From: Oryzias latipes
Taxonomy: Eukaryota > Chordata > Actinopteri > Beloniformes > Adrianichthyidae
Length of the DNA: 64,000 nt
Direction of reading: 5' to 3'
NCBI RefSeq assembly: GCF_002234675.1
Contig: NC_019880.2
Span: forward strand, 16,233,756-16,297,755
In this document: positions 22,001 to 32,151 of the stretch, in pieces
Layout of the letters: each line of letters begins with the position of its first letter
Numbering within the stretch: the stretch's first letter is position 1
Notes under the pieces: generated by a model
Seen by the model: only the letters and a program-made list of their open reading frames with translations
Database searches by the model: none
Told to the model about the DNA's origin: nothing
Position numbers and translations under genes: made by a program

Positions 22001-22794
22001 TTCTAGCCATTTTGCTCTAGATCGAATGAAGGCGCCTTTTGCAGCTTCGATGTATAATTTATCTATTTCATTTTGAAGCTGGGTTAAATTTGTCTTTTCA
22101 TCATCAGAAAGAAAGGTTTTGTGTAATAAAGACTGTATAGCTTCCATTATCATATTTTCTTTGGCCTGTTTGTTTATGTTAAGAGTTTTACTACGTTCAA
22201 TTGCTATGGATCTAACTTTAAATTTAAAGAACTCCCATTTCTGCTTAGCATTCATGCTTTTATTTCCAAATATATGTTTTGCTTCTTGTCTAATGGAATT
22301 TTCAAAATGTTCATCTTCAAGTAATTTGTTATTAAATTTCCAATATCCTCTTAATTTATTGTTTGTTTTGTGTTTTGAACCATTTAGTTGGATAGTTATC
22401 ATTTTGTGATCAGAAAATGGGGCATAACAATGTGAAATATTAGTTATATATTGTAGACAATTACAGGATGTTAACCATAAATCTATTCTTGATTGCAGAG
22501 TTTTACGAGAGTTACTCCAGGTAAACTCTTTGCTATTAGGATTGAGAAAACGCCATGCATCAATGAGGGAAAGTTTATCAATTAAGAAATCAGTCAATTT
22601 AAATTGAGAGTTTAGAGCTCTTACTGGAAATCTATCCACACAATCATTTGGGGCATCATTAAAATCTCCCCCAATAATCAGAATTGCATCTTTATATTTC
22701 TTTATAAAAGTCTGTATAATATTGTAAACATCTGTGGCTAATTGTTTTGTTTGTGCTATTATATTGTGACCATACATATTAAGGATTATGAAAA
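19072..22794 (-). mobile_element. 5'-truncated L1/Tx1-like LINE with 16-bp target-site duplication
   Basis: The duplication CGGATTCCCCGTTTAT is at 19056-19071 and 22795-22810. On the minus strand the element begins within the endonuclease domain and ends in an A-rich tail of repeated TAAAAAA units (plus strand 19072-19121). The perfect duplication shows one clean insertion by target-primed reverse transcription. It landed between the divergent qpct and mocs3 genes. Confidence 0.93.
19388..22794 (-). pseudogene. L1-like ORF2 (endonuclease-reverse transcriptase), truncated and with one in-frame stop
   Basis: On the minus strand, 22794-21665 encodes the rest of an AP endonuclease (LNMYGHN, GGDFNDAP, SRIDLWL, SDHKMITI). 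After a TAG at 21664-21662 the same frame continues to 19388 through the reverse transcriptase (QKGLITLIPKPNKD-like start, NWRPITLLN, SGFMKNRHI, LFLDFYKAFDTV, RQGCPISP, LADDTALFL) and a C-terminal Cys-rich segment (CSFCIDFPESVLHLFYFC). The stop replaces a position usually occupied by Tyr. Roughly the first 100 residues of the endonuclease are missing, so the copy cannot be autonomous. Confidence 0.92.
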
Positions 22795-22810
22795 CGGATT
22801 CCCCGTTTAT

Positions 22811-23018
22811 GTTTTTACTTTGTTTTATTATGAACGTCATCTCATACGTCACTTCCCACGTGATCCAGTTCCCACGCGGTCAACCCGGAAGTTAGTAGCG
22901 TGCACCTCGAATGACAACATTCGTGTTTTGCAGTTACATTTTAAACTATTATTTTTACTATTGTGGTTATTTTGTTACTGTAATTTTTTTGCTGGTGCGA
23001 TTTTCGCGTTTAACAGCG
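22811..23018 (+). promoter_or_regulatory. mocs3 proximal promoter and 5' UTR
   Basis: Between the L1 insertion and the mocs3 ATG lie two ACGTCA half-sites of CRE type (22834-22839 and 22846-22851), a CACGTG E-box (22857-22862) and an ETS-type CCGGAAGT (22885-22892). There is no clear TATA box. This composition fits a housekeeping promoter. The factor assignments rest on motif match only. Confidence 0.6.
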
Positions 23019-26000
23019 ATGGATAACGAAATGTGCAGTTTGAAGAGGCAGCTGGAGGAGAAAGAAAAAGAGATTGCTGCTCTCAGAAGTAAACTAGCAG
23101 CACGAGTGGAAAAGGTACGACGGTCCTAAAGTCTGTTTGGCTCGACTTTAATCAACCACTTCCGTGTCATAGTTTGCTTTTATGTCCTTGAGCATTGCTT
23201 GTTTAGCCTTGAGCATAGCTTGTTTAGCCTAGTTTTAACTAGTAAAGTTCGCCAACGCTTATTAATGAATGAATGAATGAATTTGTTAATGGTCACTTAA
23301 CCCATGTTCTGTAATGTTTAGTGTTCAATTAGAATAAGTTTATTACCTGGATCTCCACAAAACAAAATCTAGACTAAACATTCATTTATCACCTAATATA
23401 TTTAAACTCTGTGGTAATATTTATTAATATATAGAATAACAAAGTGATTTTCTTCTATTGGAGTACATTGAATAAAACTATAGGTTTTAATTCTTTCACT
23501 CATCAATATGTCTAAAGTTTTATTTTTTATAAAGCTTTTATTTTACTGACCCTGATCTGGCACATTATGATTTCCTTATTTCATATTTTAACTCTTATTT
23601 AAAAACGTTTTTTCTAAATCATCATTAAATGTTTCTAATTTATATATAAAAAAAGACTAGAATATAACTTTATTGACTCCACAACACAGACATTAATTTA
23701 TTTCCATACATATAAGCGACAGCTGATAATAGATATCTCGTTTGAATAATATACGCAATATAAAAGTTACTCTTTCACTCAAACTGGAAATGAATAATAG
23801 ACATACATTTTTATATTGATATATAAAAATACATGATTTATATCTATTAAAACCACTATGGCTCAGAATGAGCCACAGAACAATACAGCCTCAGCTCTGA
23901 AGCCTTTTAGTTTTAAATTTCTATTTTTAGATGAGACAAACATTAGATGTATTTACTCGAGTACTCTGCTTATGTAGAACCCTGGGCCTTGTAAAATGTG
24001 TCACTTATGTATTTGTTGTATCTATCGATAAATGTTAGATTGAAACATGAATTATAAAATCCAAAAAGACAAACATCAGGAAATTAATTGTGTATTTCAG
24101 ATAAGATTTATCAGACTCTATGGTAATAGTTTTCCTGTTTTGTTATAACATTCTAACCAGGCTTCAGAATTGAAGATACAGGATAAAGTGACCACTTTAA
24201 ATCCCCTGACAGCCAAGCCTTCACTCAGCAACGAGGACATAATGCGGTACAGCAGGCAGCTTCTTCTGCCTGATTTAGGTGTTCAAGGTATTGACCCTTT
24301 CAGACGGCGTCGGTGTGAAAAAAACTCATACAAACCCTCTTAGGTGAAGTTTGCAAACTAGCTAAATATATCTTGTTTGCTTTGAATGTCTGCAGGGCAG
24401 CTAAAATTATCCCAAACATCAGTGCTGGTTGTGGGCTGTGGTGGACTGGGGTGCCCCCTGGCACAGTACTTGGCAGCAGCAGGAATAGGTAAGCACCTTG
24501 GGTGAATATGTCCATTCATGATACATCTAATACAAGGTTAGTTTCTCGGAGGGAGGGAGCCTTTTTGAACAGTCCGTCATTCATTAAAAAAATATTTGCA
24601 AAAATGAAATGAGTATTAGAATGGGTAAGACAGGAACAAACTAGAATAAATACCTAACGTACCCGATGACTAAAATACACGTTTTCAAAACGTCCAACAT
24701 GGCACAATTCCAGGAGCTGCAGATTAAACAATCAAAGGTTTGTAGCAATATTTAAAGGGGCCTATACCATGCAAAATCAACTTTTTGAGCTTTTAAGTAT
24801 AGTTTACACCATTGTCTGGATGGATACTTGATTCTGATTGACTGCTGGGTGTGCATTAAAAAGTTATAGACCACAGTGATAACTGCATGCCTAAAAGAGA
24901 ACTTCTGGTCACTTCAAAACAAACTTTAGCTTCATCACCTGGACAAAAACCAGCAGTAAGAGGTGAACCTTCTCTCTGGACTGGTGCTTTATTTACCCCT
25001 GTCGTGACAATCCGCATATATATCGCTGGTTGACGTCATGAAATGGGCGGCACCCAAAAGGAGCGAAAGCCAGAGCCTTCAAAGATCGAGTCGTCTTAAC
25101 TTCTGGGTCGGAAAATGAGCCGCAAAACTAATGAATATTTAATTTAAAAAATCGTTCTTTAATGTGCCAAATATGTTATCAAATATATGGATATAGTTTA
25201 TTCTGAAAGGCTTGAGAAAAGCATGATATAGGTCTCTATTGCAATAAATATATTCATTGCAGTAGTGTAAAAGCTGTCTTTGAGTCCTTTTGTAAAATTG
25301 TATTGATTTAGAGTGAAACTACTATTGATTGAAGATAAGACAAGGAGACATGGATCATTTGAATGTAAGAAACTTAGCAAGAAACACTGGCTTATAGATT
25401 TGTTACACTCAGACTGTTAAGTTTTACGTGTTTATATCTTATAGTTCTGATGAATAGAGCTTACAACTGATGAACCAACCTAGATTTTAGTATATTTGGG
25501 TGTATTCAGACTGGAAAAATCCTTTGTTCCAGATCGAGTCCCGAACCTTGTGTTTGGTCTGTATTCAGACTGGCATCAAGCGGACCATTCTGATGCAGAC
25601 CAAAGCTTGTGAACAAAAACCATGTAAGCATGGAAGAAGCTGTGTTAAAGTGAGCGTTCTAACCGCTTCATTTTCATTTATACTGAAAATGAGTCAACTC
25701 TGGTTCACTTAAAGCAGACCACTGGTGTCTAGTCTGAATAGATCCTTAGAAAAAAAGAAACAGTTGAAGCAGTGACTTCAGCAAGATTCCACTGTAAGTC
25801 TCACGTTTTATATTTTATGGTAATTCAAAAATAACTCAAGGTTGCAATTATTTTTTGTTTATTTTCATCTGTTTTTTACACTTTTATTTTCAAACAAGTT
25901 TAGTTTTCTATGTAGTTATTTTGATTTTCGTCTAGTTTATCAAAATTCACCTGGATTTTAAAGAGAAGCTTGACATTAAAGTGTTTTATTTTGAAACATG

Positions 26001-29000
26001 AAGTTTGTTTGAAATGTTTAGGTTTTTTTTTCTTCTTCCCTAATTATAATCCTGATACATTTTTCGGAAAACCCTTTTCTTCCTATAATTGTGGCCACTG
26101 AATTTGCCTTTTGGGTGTTTTATTTTAACACCATATGTGTATGGATCTTAGGTTCTTAGGCATGTTTGTTGTACCCACAGATTTTTTCAAAGGCACTTTT
26201 TAAGTCTGATTTGCTCATAAAGCTTTGCATTCCTCCAGGGCGCCTGGGCCTGCTGGACTACGATGAAGTGGAGCTCAGTAACCTCCACAGACAGGTGCTT
26301 CATGGAGAAGAGAACCAGGGCCAAGCCAAGGCTCTATCTGCTGCAAGATCAGTTATAAGGTGCCTAATCAGTGTTCATTAGTCACATAACAAACTTAATG
26401 GATTTAGGTTAGAAGTCACTAACAATCACGGATCAATCCCAACTTTTTAAATGAAGATGCTTAAAAGAATTAAGCTTGTATATCAATCTCAAAGTAGCCC
26501 AAATAACACAAAAAATGGAATTTAGTGTTTGGATATTCACAGGGAAAATGTCAGGCAGCTGCAATAATTGGGGTGCTTTTAGGCTTTTGCTGACTCTTTG
26601 GTTGCTTGGTAATGGATGCTGGCGCTTCCCAGTCTGGCCACAGGTTATATTTGGTCATACATTTCTCTTCAGTCGACAAATATTGTGTAAACATGTTATT
26701 TTAAAGGCAGCAGTTTGGAGTGCCGTTTAACCTCACAGTGGGCCTCTGTGGGCCGCCTGTACATATCTGTAGCCACAAGAGGGCGTCTTTTTCCGGAAAA
26801 TAACTTGTTCAGTGTTTGACGAGTTCCAGACATAAAACAAACGATTATACAGCAGCACACGGGGTCAGCAACGTTTGTGACATGAAGGGCTAATTTGAAA
26901 TGTTCTCCATAACAACTGTGCCATCACCAACTATGATACAAACCCTAATACAAAGAAATACAAAAACATTTCAAAAATATCGGAAATTTTATTTAACTCA
27001 CAAACAGCAGGACAATTCACTTTTTTTAAAACAGATCTTGACATTGACTCAAAAAAGTGCTTTCATAGCAATATTGCACGTGGAAAATGGGTCAAAGTTT
27101 ATTGAAACTATGTTTGTTTGAAACAAATAGTAAAGCAATCAGGTTGGATACGTTAGAACAAAATACCATGAATATTTCAACCTCACAACCATTAACATAA
27201 AACAAAAAAACGAGTATGTTTTTGGCTTATTGATCTTTTGTAACATTATGAGACGGCCTGAACAACCTAATGTTAATTCTGTGATCGTGCTTTTATTGCA
27301 TGTAAAATTAAATGTTTTGACTTTTTCATTAGTTTGTTTAATCATAGTAATAAACATTTTTCTCATTTGGACAGCGTCATTCTTCATTTTTTCACCCCCA
27401 TGTAAATGGAATGGTGATCAGCTGTTGTAGTAAAAAAAACTTGTTCACATTTCTCATAAACATTTGTCAGAACAGAAAAAAAAAGTCTGGGTATAATCTG
27501 ACCTTGCTATGCTATTACTCAACAAACTGAACTTCATAACTATTGTCCCGCCGCAATGCCAAAAACATGACCATAAAACCAGCGATGCAGTCATTAACGT
27601 GTGCTGCAGCTCATGGATTCGCGTCGCACTTTTCCCACACACGCACGCGGCGCTTAACCCCTTCCGTCATCAACATTTCAAAATCTCAGGATCATGATAA
27701 CATTTTCATTTTACAGTAGCATTGCTTTAAACCCTGTTCATGAAGGCTTATGCGAAAAAGAGGCAGTATTTATAGGCTATTTATTGTGGGCGGGGTCAGA
27801 ATAACAGTGCTGCAGGATTCGACTCTTTCCTTATGACGCCATAGGGAAAACGATTATTGGGAGAAGCGATGATCACTCAAACCTGATTTAGTTCAAATTT
27901 GGAAGATACCAATGGAGGACAGATCAAATGCTTATGGTGTTACTCCCCTCGCGTGCTGCTGTCTTTCCCTCGTGCCCTAGGTTGCTGACCCCCTGATATA
28001 ACACAACTTATTAAAAAAACTTTAGCGTTCTTTGAAGGTTATTTGTGCATTTAGGATGTCCTTGTTTGTGATGATTGTTACTAACACTGTTTTGAAAGGG
28101 ATAAACAAGTAAATGTTGTTCGGTTTTACATTTTAATAGGATGTTTTTGTCTTTTTTGTTTTCTCTGAACTAAAAAAAATGTCGTCATGTGTCTACAGGT
28201 TAAACTCTGGTGTTGAGTGTATTCCCTACCACCTGCAGCTTTCTCCTGAAAATGCCTTGCAGCTTGTTCAACAGTATCCTCAGTCATGTTTTCCACTTGA
28301 AAACTAGTCAAAATACCAGCCCAGGTAAAACATTTTTTTTTAATTTACTAAGAAAGTGTGTATTTATGCTGAGAAACAGCACCTTGACTTCCCGACCTCA
28401 TGTATGACATTGTGGCCGACTGTTCGGACAACGTTCCCACCCGTTATCTGGTGAATGATGCGTGCGTTCTCAGCGGAAAGCCTCTTGTATCAGCGAGTGC
28501 CTTAAGAATGGAGGGACAGGTAAGCTGGAAATCACTTCTCTTTCTTCATCTTTTGCTTTCAGTTTTCAGTATTTCTTTGTGTGTGTGCAGTTGACTGTGT
28601 ATAATTACCACGGAGGCCCCTGCTATAGGTGCCTGTACCCTGTTCCCCCACCCCCAGAGACGGTCACCAACTGTTCTGATGGAGGCGTGTTAGGAGTGGG
28701 TGAGTTTGATCTCCTGACTTTATAAAGAGGTCTTTACCTAAGAGAACCAAGTAGTTATTTGTTTTTTTTTTTTTAAATACCCACTTTTTAGTTCCAGGGA
28801 TAATGGGCTGCCTTCAAGCGTTGGAGGTCCTCAAAATTGCCTCTGGGCAAGGCAGTATCCTTTCTTTAAGTTTTGTGACTCCCACATTTCATGCAGCACC
28901 ACTTCTTCAGATTTAAATCAGTTTTGAAATAAAATAATGTATACGGTTTTGAAAATGACTTCATCGTAGGTAAATTTTGTGTTAGTTCAAAAAATAATAA

Positions 29001-31240
29001 AAATGAAAACATTTTCTTTGCTTTCAAAGGATTCTTCTGACCATTTGTTTGCCTCATAGGATTTTTGTTCTTTCTGTGTCCCATCGTTCATACTGACAGT
29101 CACAGACAAGAACAGACATGTCTTTTCCTTTGCTTTGCATTGCATTGTAATACACGTACTGATACCTGCAGAAGGTTTCCAGCTATTGTCCACTAAAATC
29201 CTGAATGTTGCCATGCTCTAAAGGCTCCAGTAGGAGACTAAATAGGTTCTATAGTCAGATTTCTTTTACAGTTTTTGCCAAAGTCAAATTAATTTTATTT
29301 ATATAGCACCTTTCATCTTAAGAAAACATCTCAAGGTGCTGTACGTTAATCACCAATGCAAAAAATAAATAAATAAGCCCCTCATAATAATATATACAAA
29401 GACAAGCACACGTAAAAAGCCAAAAGTCTTTCCCTTAGCTTGCCTTGCCAGCTGCCTGTGGTCAGCAGCTGCTGCTATTTGATGCTCAAAATGCCAGATT
29501 CCGGTCCATCAGGCTGCGGCCCAAACAGCCCAGCTGCGTGGTGTGTGGAGAAATCCCCAGTGTGACCCGGCTGGTTGATTATGAGGCTTTCTGTGGGTCC
29601 GCTGCCACAGATAAGGTTGGTTACAGAAGAAAGGCTTGGGATTTATATTGAAAGGTTGCTTTTTGAAGGAAAAGTTCTCGGTCCAACTGAAGGTCATTAT
29701 CGTGAAATTTTCTAAAGTGCTACCAATTATTCTCCCACCTTTTTATTCCAGTGCCGCAAGCTTAACCTGCTGTCCAAAGATCAGAGGATTACAGTGCAGG
29801 TAGGGTATAGTTGCCCAAATGTTCGGTCATTGCGTGACTCATTGTGTTTAACCCCATTCATTGTATGATTATGCACAATTTTGCCAGTTTTTATGTGTAT
29901 TCATAATAAACTGATTACATCTCACCGCTGACCCAGCCTCAAATGGGAAATGACTTGAAATGCAACTGTAGATTTTCTATGGGAAAAAAATAACATGTTC
30001 TCTTTGGCTCTGAGAGCAGTGTTAGTGAATTGCATCTGTTTTTATTTCTGCTGAATTGCAGCTCTAAAACCTGCTTAGTCATTAGGCACAGAGATGGGAA
30101 TCATGATTGATTGGGGTTCAGAACCGATTGTGCAAGGAACTCCAGTTAGAAACAGTTTGGTTTCCTGTAATTTAAGGGAAAATCCGTTAAAATGTTGGCA
30201 TTGCCTCGAAATTACAAATCCATGCAACCTTTCTTTTAATCATTTTGGTTTCCTTAATTAATCTAAAGATGTGAATTAGCTGCTTTCCCCCAAAGAATAA
30301 GCCTTTTTAAAGTGGTTTATAGTTTTTGCATGTTGATAAATGTTTACATGAACTTCTAGGATTATAAATCAATAAGAGACAGCACAGGACCCCATATCTT
30401 GTTGGATGTGCGCCCTCTAGTGGAAGTGGAAATCTGCAGCTTACCTTCCTCACTCAGTATCCTTTTATTTTTTGCCGAAACGTTCCCACTTTGTTGGATA
30501 ATAAATTGAAATAAACTTGCACCTGTTTCTGATTCTGAGTGATTAGTGATCCTTATGTTGCTACCAGATATTCCCCTCTCCAGTTTAGAGGAGAAGAAAA
30601 GCAAAGATATCCAGTTACTTCAAGAGAAAATCAGCCAAGTGAAACAACAGATGGCAGGTGACCAGCAGGCGCCAGGTAACTTGGTATACCAGTTGAGGAT
30701 CCATGTGTGCACCTTCAGTTCCACACACTTGTATATATGCATAGACCCCTGTGTGGTCTCAGTGCAGGTCAGTAGGACCATTTCAGAGAGGTTGTAAAGG
30801 GGTTGCTAGGTAACCTCTTTTCCAAAACAAATATGGAAAGTCGGAACAGCTGGTCTGCTTTACAGAAATTAACGTTAAAATGTCATTTTTGTGGCTTTCT
30901 CTGTGAGTTTAGCAGGGAAGTTAAAGCTTATCACTTTGCACAGTCTTCTGCATCGATCAGCTGTTGTTTCTTATTGAGTCTTTGCTGTTTGTTAATGCAG
31001 CTTTGTCCACCCGCTGGACCTTTTTAGTAGAAAGTCATTCAAATGTCTGCAGATATTACATTATTTTTATGGTGTCTTCCAGTCTATGTGGTCTGTAAAC
31101 TGGGCAATGACTCCCAGAAAGCTGTGCAGCTTCTGGAGAAGATGAGTGGAGAAGAAGTGGATGGAATAACAGTCAAAGACATCTCTGGAGGCTTAATGGC
31201 ATGGGCAAAGATGATAGATCCCTCATTTCCTCGATATTGA
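23019..31240 (+). CDS. mocs3: Adenylyltransferase and sulfurtransferase MOCS3 (Uba4-like), complete, 13 exons
   Basis: Cytosolic E1-like enzyme that adenylates and then thiocarboxylates the C-termini of MOCS2A (molybdopterin synthesis) and URM1 (tRNA wobble-uridine thiolation). Exons: 23019-23114, 24161-24287, 24396-24488, 26239-26359, 28199-28273, 28402-28519, 28591-28699, 28792-28854, 29452-29615, 29752-29799, 30360-30456, 30568-30675, 31083-31240. Together they give 1377 nt, or 458 aa (human 460). An N-terminal coiled-coil-like segment (residues 5-30) precedes the adenylation domain, with GCGGLG at 88-93 and DYD at 112-114. Zinc-binding Cys pairs are CYRC 221/224 and CVVC 296/299. TNCSDGG holds the conserved Cys238. 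The C-terminal rhodanese domain (from about 339) has active-site Cys411 in VVCKLGNDS. Introns 5, 8 and 11 look U12-type. The start is the ATG with strong family similarity downstream; an in-frame ATG 36 codons upstream exists. Introns 3 and 4 hold repeats. Confidence 0.95.
23187..23228. repeat. 21-bp tandem duplication in mocs3 intron 1
   Basis: CTTGAGCATTGCTTGTTTAG plus C is followed at once by the same unit with one change (CATT to CATA). It lies about 70 bases past the exon 1 donor. Confidence 0.9.
24753..25130. repeat. Probable dispersed repeat in mocs3 intron 3
   Basis: A block beginning AAAGGGGCCTATACCATGCA and continuing past ATGGGCGGCACCCAAAAGGA resembles a repeat I recall as common in fish introns. 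No second copy lies in this window and no terminal repeats were found, so the call rests on recollection. Confidence 0.35.
25498..25745. mobile_element. Candidate MITE in mocs3 intron 3
   Basis: The outer ends are inverted: TGTATTCAGACTGG on the left against CTATTCAGACTAGA as the reverse complement of the right. The left motif recurs internally near 25560. It is about 250 bp with no coding potential. The target duplication was not resolved. Confidence 0.5.
26858..27995. mobile_element. Candidate non-autonomous hAT element in mocs3 intron 4
   Basis: The left end CACGGGGTCAGCAAC and the right-end reverse complement CAGGGGGTCAGCAAC form the CAGGGGTC-type terminal repeats typical of hAT (Charlie-like) elements. 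The 1.1-kb interior is AT-rich with no transposase. A clear 8-bp duplication could not be found. Confidence 0.55.
28274..28401 (+). other. mocs3: mocs3 intron 5: U12-type donor with apparent GT-AT termini
   Basis: The donor reads GTATCCTC, near the U12 consensus RTATCCTT. A branch-like CCTTGAC lies at 28382-28388, with the branch A 14 nt before the exon. The only join that keeps the expected Gln-Tyr-Asp-Ile-Val-Ala-Asp frame and avoids stops puts the exon start at 28402, so the intron ends in AT. The AG at 28378-28379 gives a stop or the wrong frame in every phase. GTAT is repeated at both borders, so the exact cut is ambiguous by up to four bases. Confidence 0.7.
28855..29451 (+). other. mocs3: mocs3 intron 8: U12-type GT-AG intron
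   Basis: The donor GTATCCTTTC matches the U12 consensus. Upstream of the acceptor there is no long pyrimidine tract but a CCCTTAGC element whose A (29437) lies 14 nt from the end of the intron, a typical minor-spliceosome spacing. The join gives ...[16 protein letters not shown]..., the same length as the human protein in this stretch. Confidence 0.8.
29285..29345. repeat. Short dispersed-repeat fragment in mocs3 intron 8
   Basis: ATTTATATAGCACCTTTCAT followed by CTCAAGGTGCTGTA resembles a repeat I recall in many fish introns (TTTATATAGCGCC...AAGGTGCT). Only this fragment is present. Confidence 0.4.
30457..30567 (+). other. mocs3: mocs3 intron 11: U12-type GT-AG intron inside the rhodanese domain
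   Basis: The donor GTATCCTTTT is a full U12 consensus match. The branch-like TCCTTAT has its A at 30555, 12 nt before the exon. The intron is 111 nt. It joins ...CSLPSSL to NIPLSSLEE..., in frame with the rhodanese domain. Confidence 0.78.
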
Positions 31241-31260
31241 TGTTTAAATACGTTTCCATC

Positions 31261-31266
31261 AATAAA
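31261..31266 (+). terminator. Polyadenylation signal of mocs3
   Basis: A canonical AATAAA begins 21 bases after the mocs3 stop codon. This implies a very short 3' UTR. A hAT-type element begins about 180 bases further on. Confidence 0.7.
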
Positions 31267-31441
31267 TTGCTTGTTATTACAGTCAATTCTATTAGTCTTT
31301 TTACTTGAATGTATTCCCTTCATCTTGGTTGAATTTTGCTTAATACATTTGCTCAAAAGCACAATCTGGAACTTTGTTTTTTGGTCCAAGAGCTAAGACA
31401 CATTTTTAATTGTGACGGTTGCAAGGTTTTTCTGTTAACAG

Positions 31442-32078
31442 TAGAGGTGTAACGATTAATTGATGAATCGATTTGCATTCCTACAATCAAACCAGATCGA
31501 TCTTTCGGAGGCAAGTTGTTAATCGAATCAATCTATACCATTATAAATTTGTTTCAAAATGAAATGAATCAATTATATCTATGTTCAAATACATTTATTT
31601 TACATGAAAACGACCAAGTCAGTCACTGCGAGTAAAACACATTATGGCAGCAAAAAATGATCAAGCCGTCATTACAGTCCAATGTGTGGAAACAATGAAT
31701 TTTGTAAAGACACGTGATCATACAGTGTGCTAGAATGTTCCATTGATATTATTTTGATGTGGAAAAGCAACAGTGGGCAGAACTTAGTGAAACTAGAATG
31801 TGAATACATTTGCCATTAATTCTCATTTACTTGTTTGTACACATTTAATTTACACTTGATTATGTTTGGAAGAAATAAAAGGAATCTGGAAAACTTCACT
31901 TGTACTGAGGTATTTATCTTTGAGTCACACTGGTTTAATTTTTGGCAGTAGATGTCCTTAATTTTAGGTGAGTAAGTTGGATCGTTTGAAATGAACCAAA
32001 ATCGATTGTGAATCGTATTGTCAACCACAAATGAAAAAATGAATCAAATAATTGATAAGAGTGAATTGTCACACACTA
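31442..32078. mobile_element. Non-autonomous hAT-type element with 8-bp duplication
   Basis: Flanked by GTTAACAG (31434-31441) and GTTAATAG (32079-32086), which match at seven of eight positions. Imperfect terminal repeats: TAGAGGTGTAACGATT versus TAGTGTGTGACAATTC (reverse complement of the right end). It is 637 bp with no coding potential, immediately 3' of mocs3. Confidence 0.75.
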
Positions 32079-32151
32079 GTTAATAGTATAAGTTAGAGTA
32101 TAAAACTGGTTTTATTTTATCATGTAATTATAACAAAATAATCTTAAATGG

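Noticed and set aside
28379..28401. A normal AG acceptor for mocs3 exon 6 at 28378-28379
   Set aside because: Using it introduces a stop or the wrong frame in every phase and removes the conserved [10 protein letters not shown] continuity.
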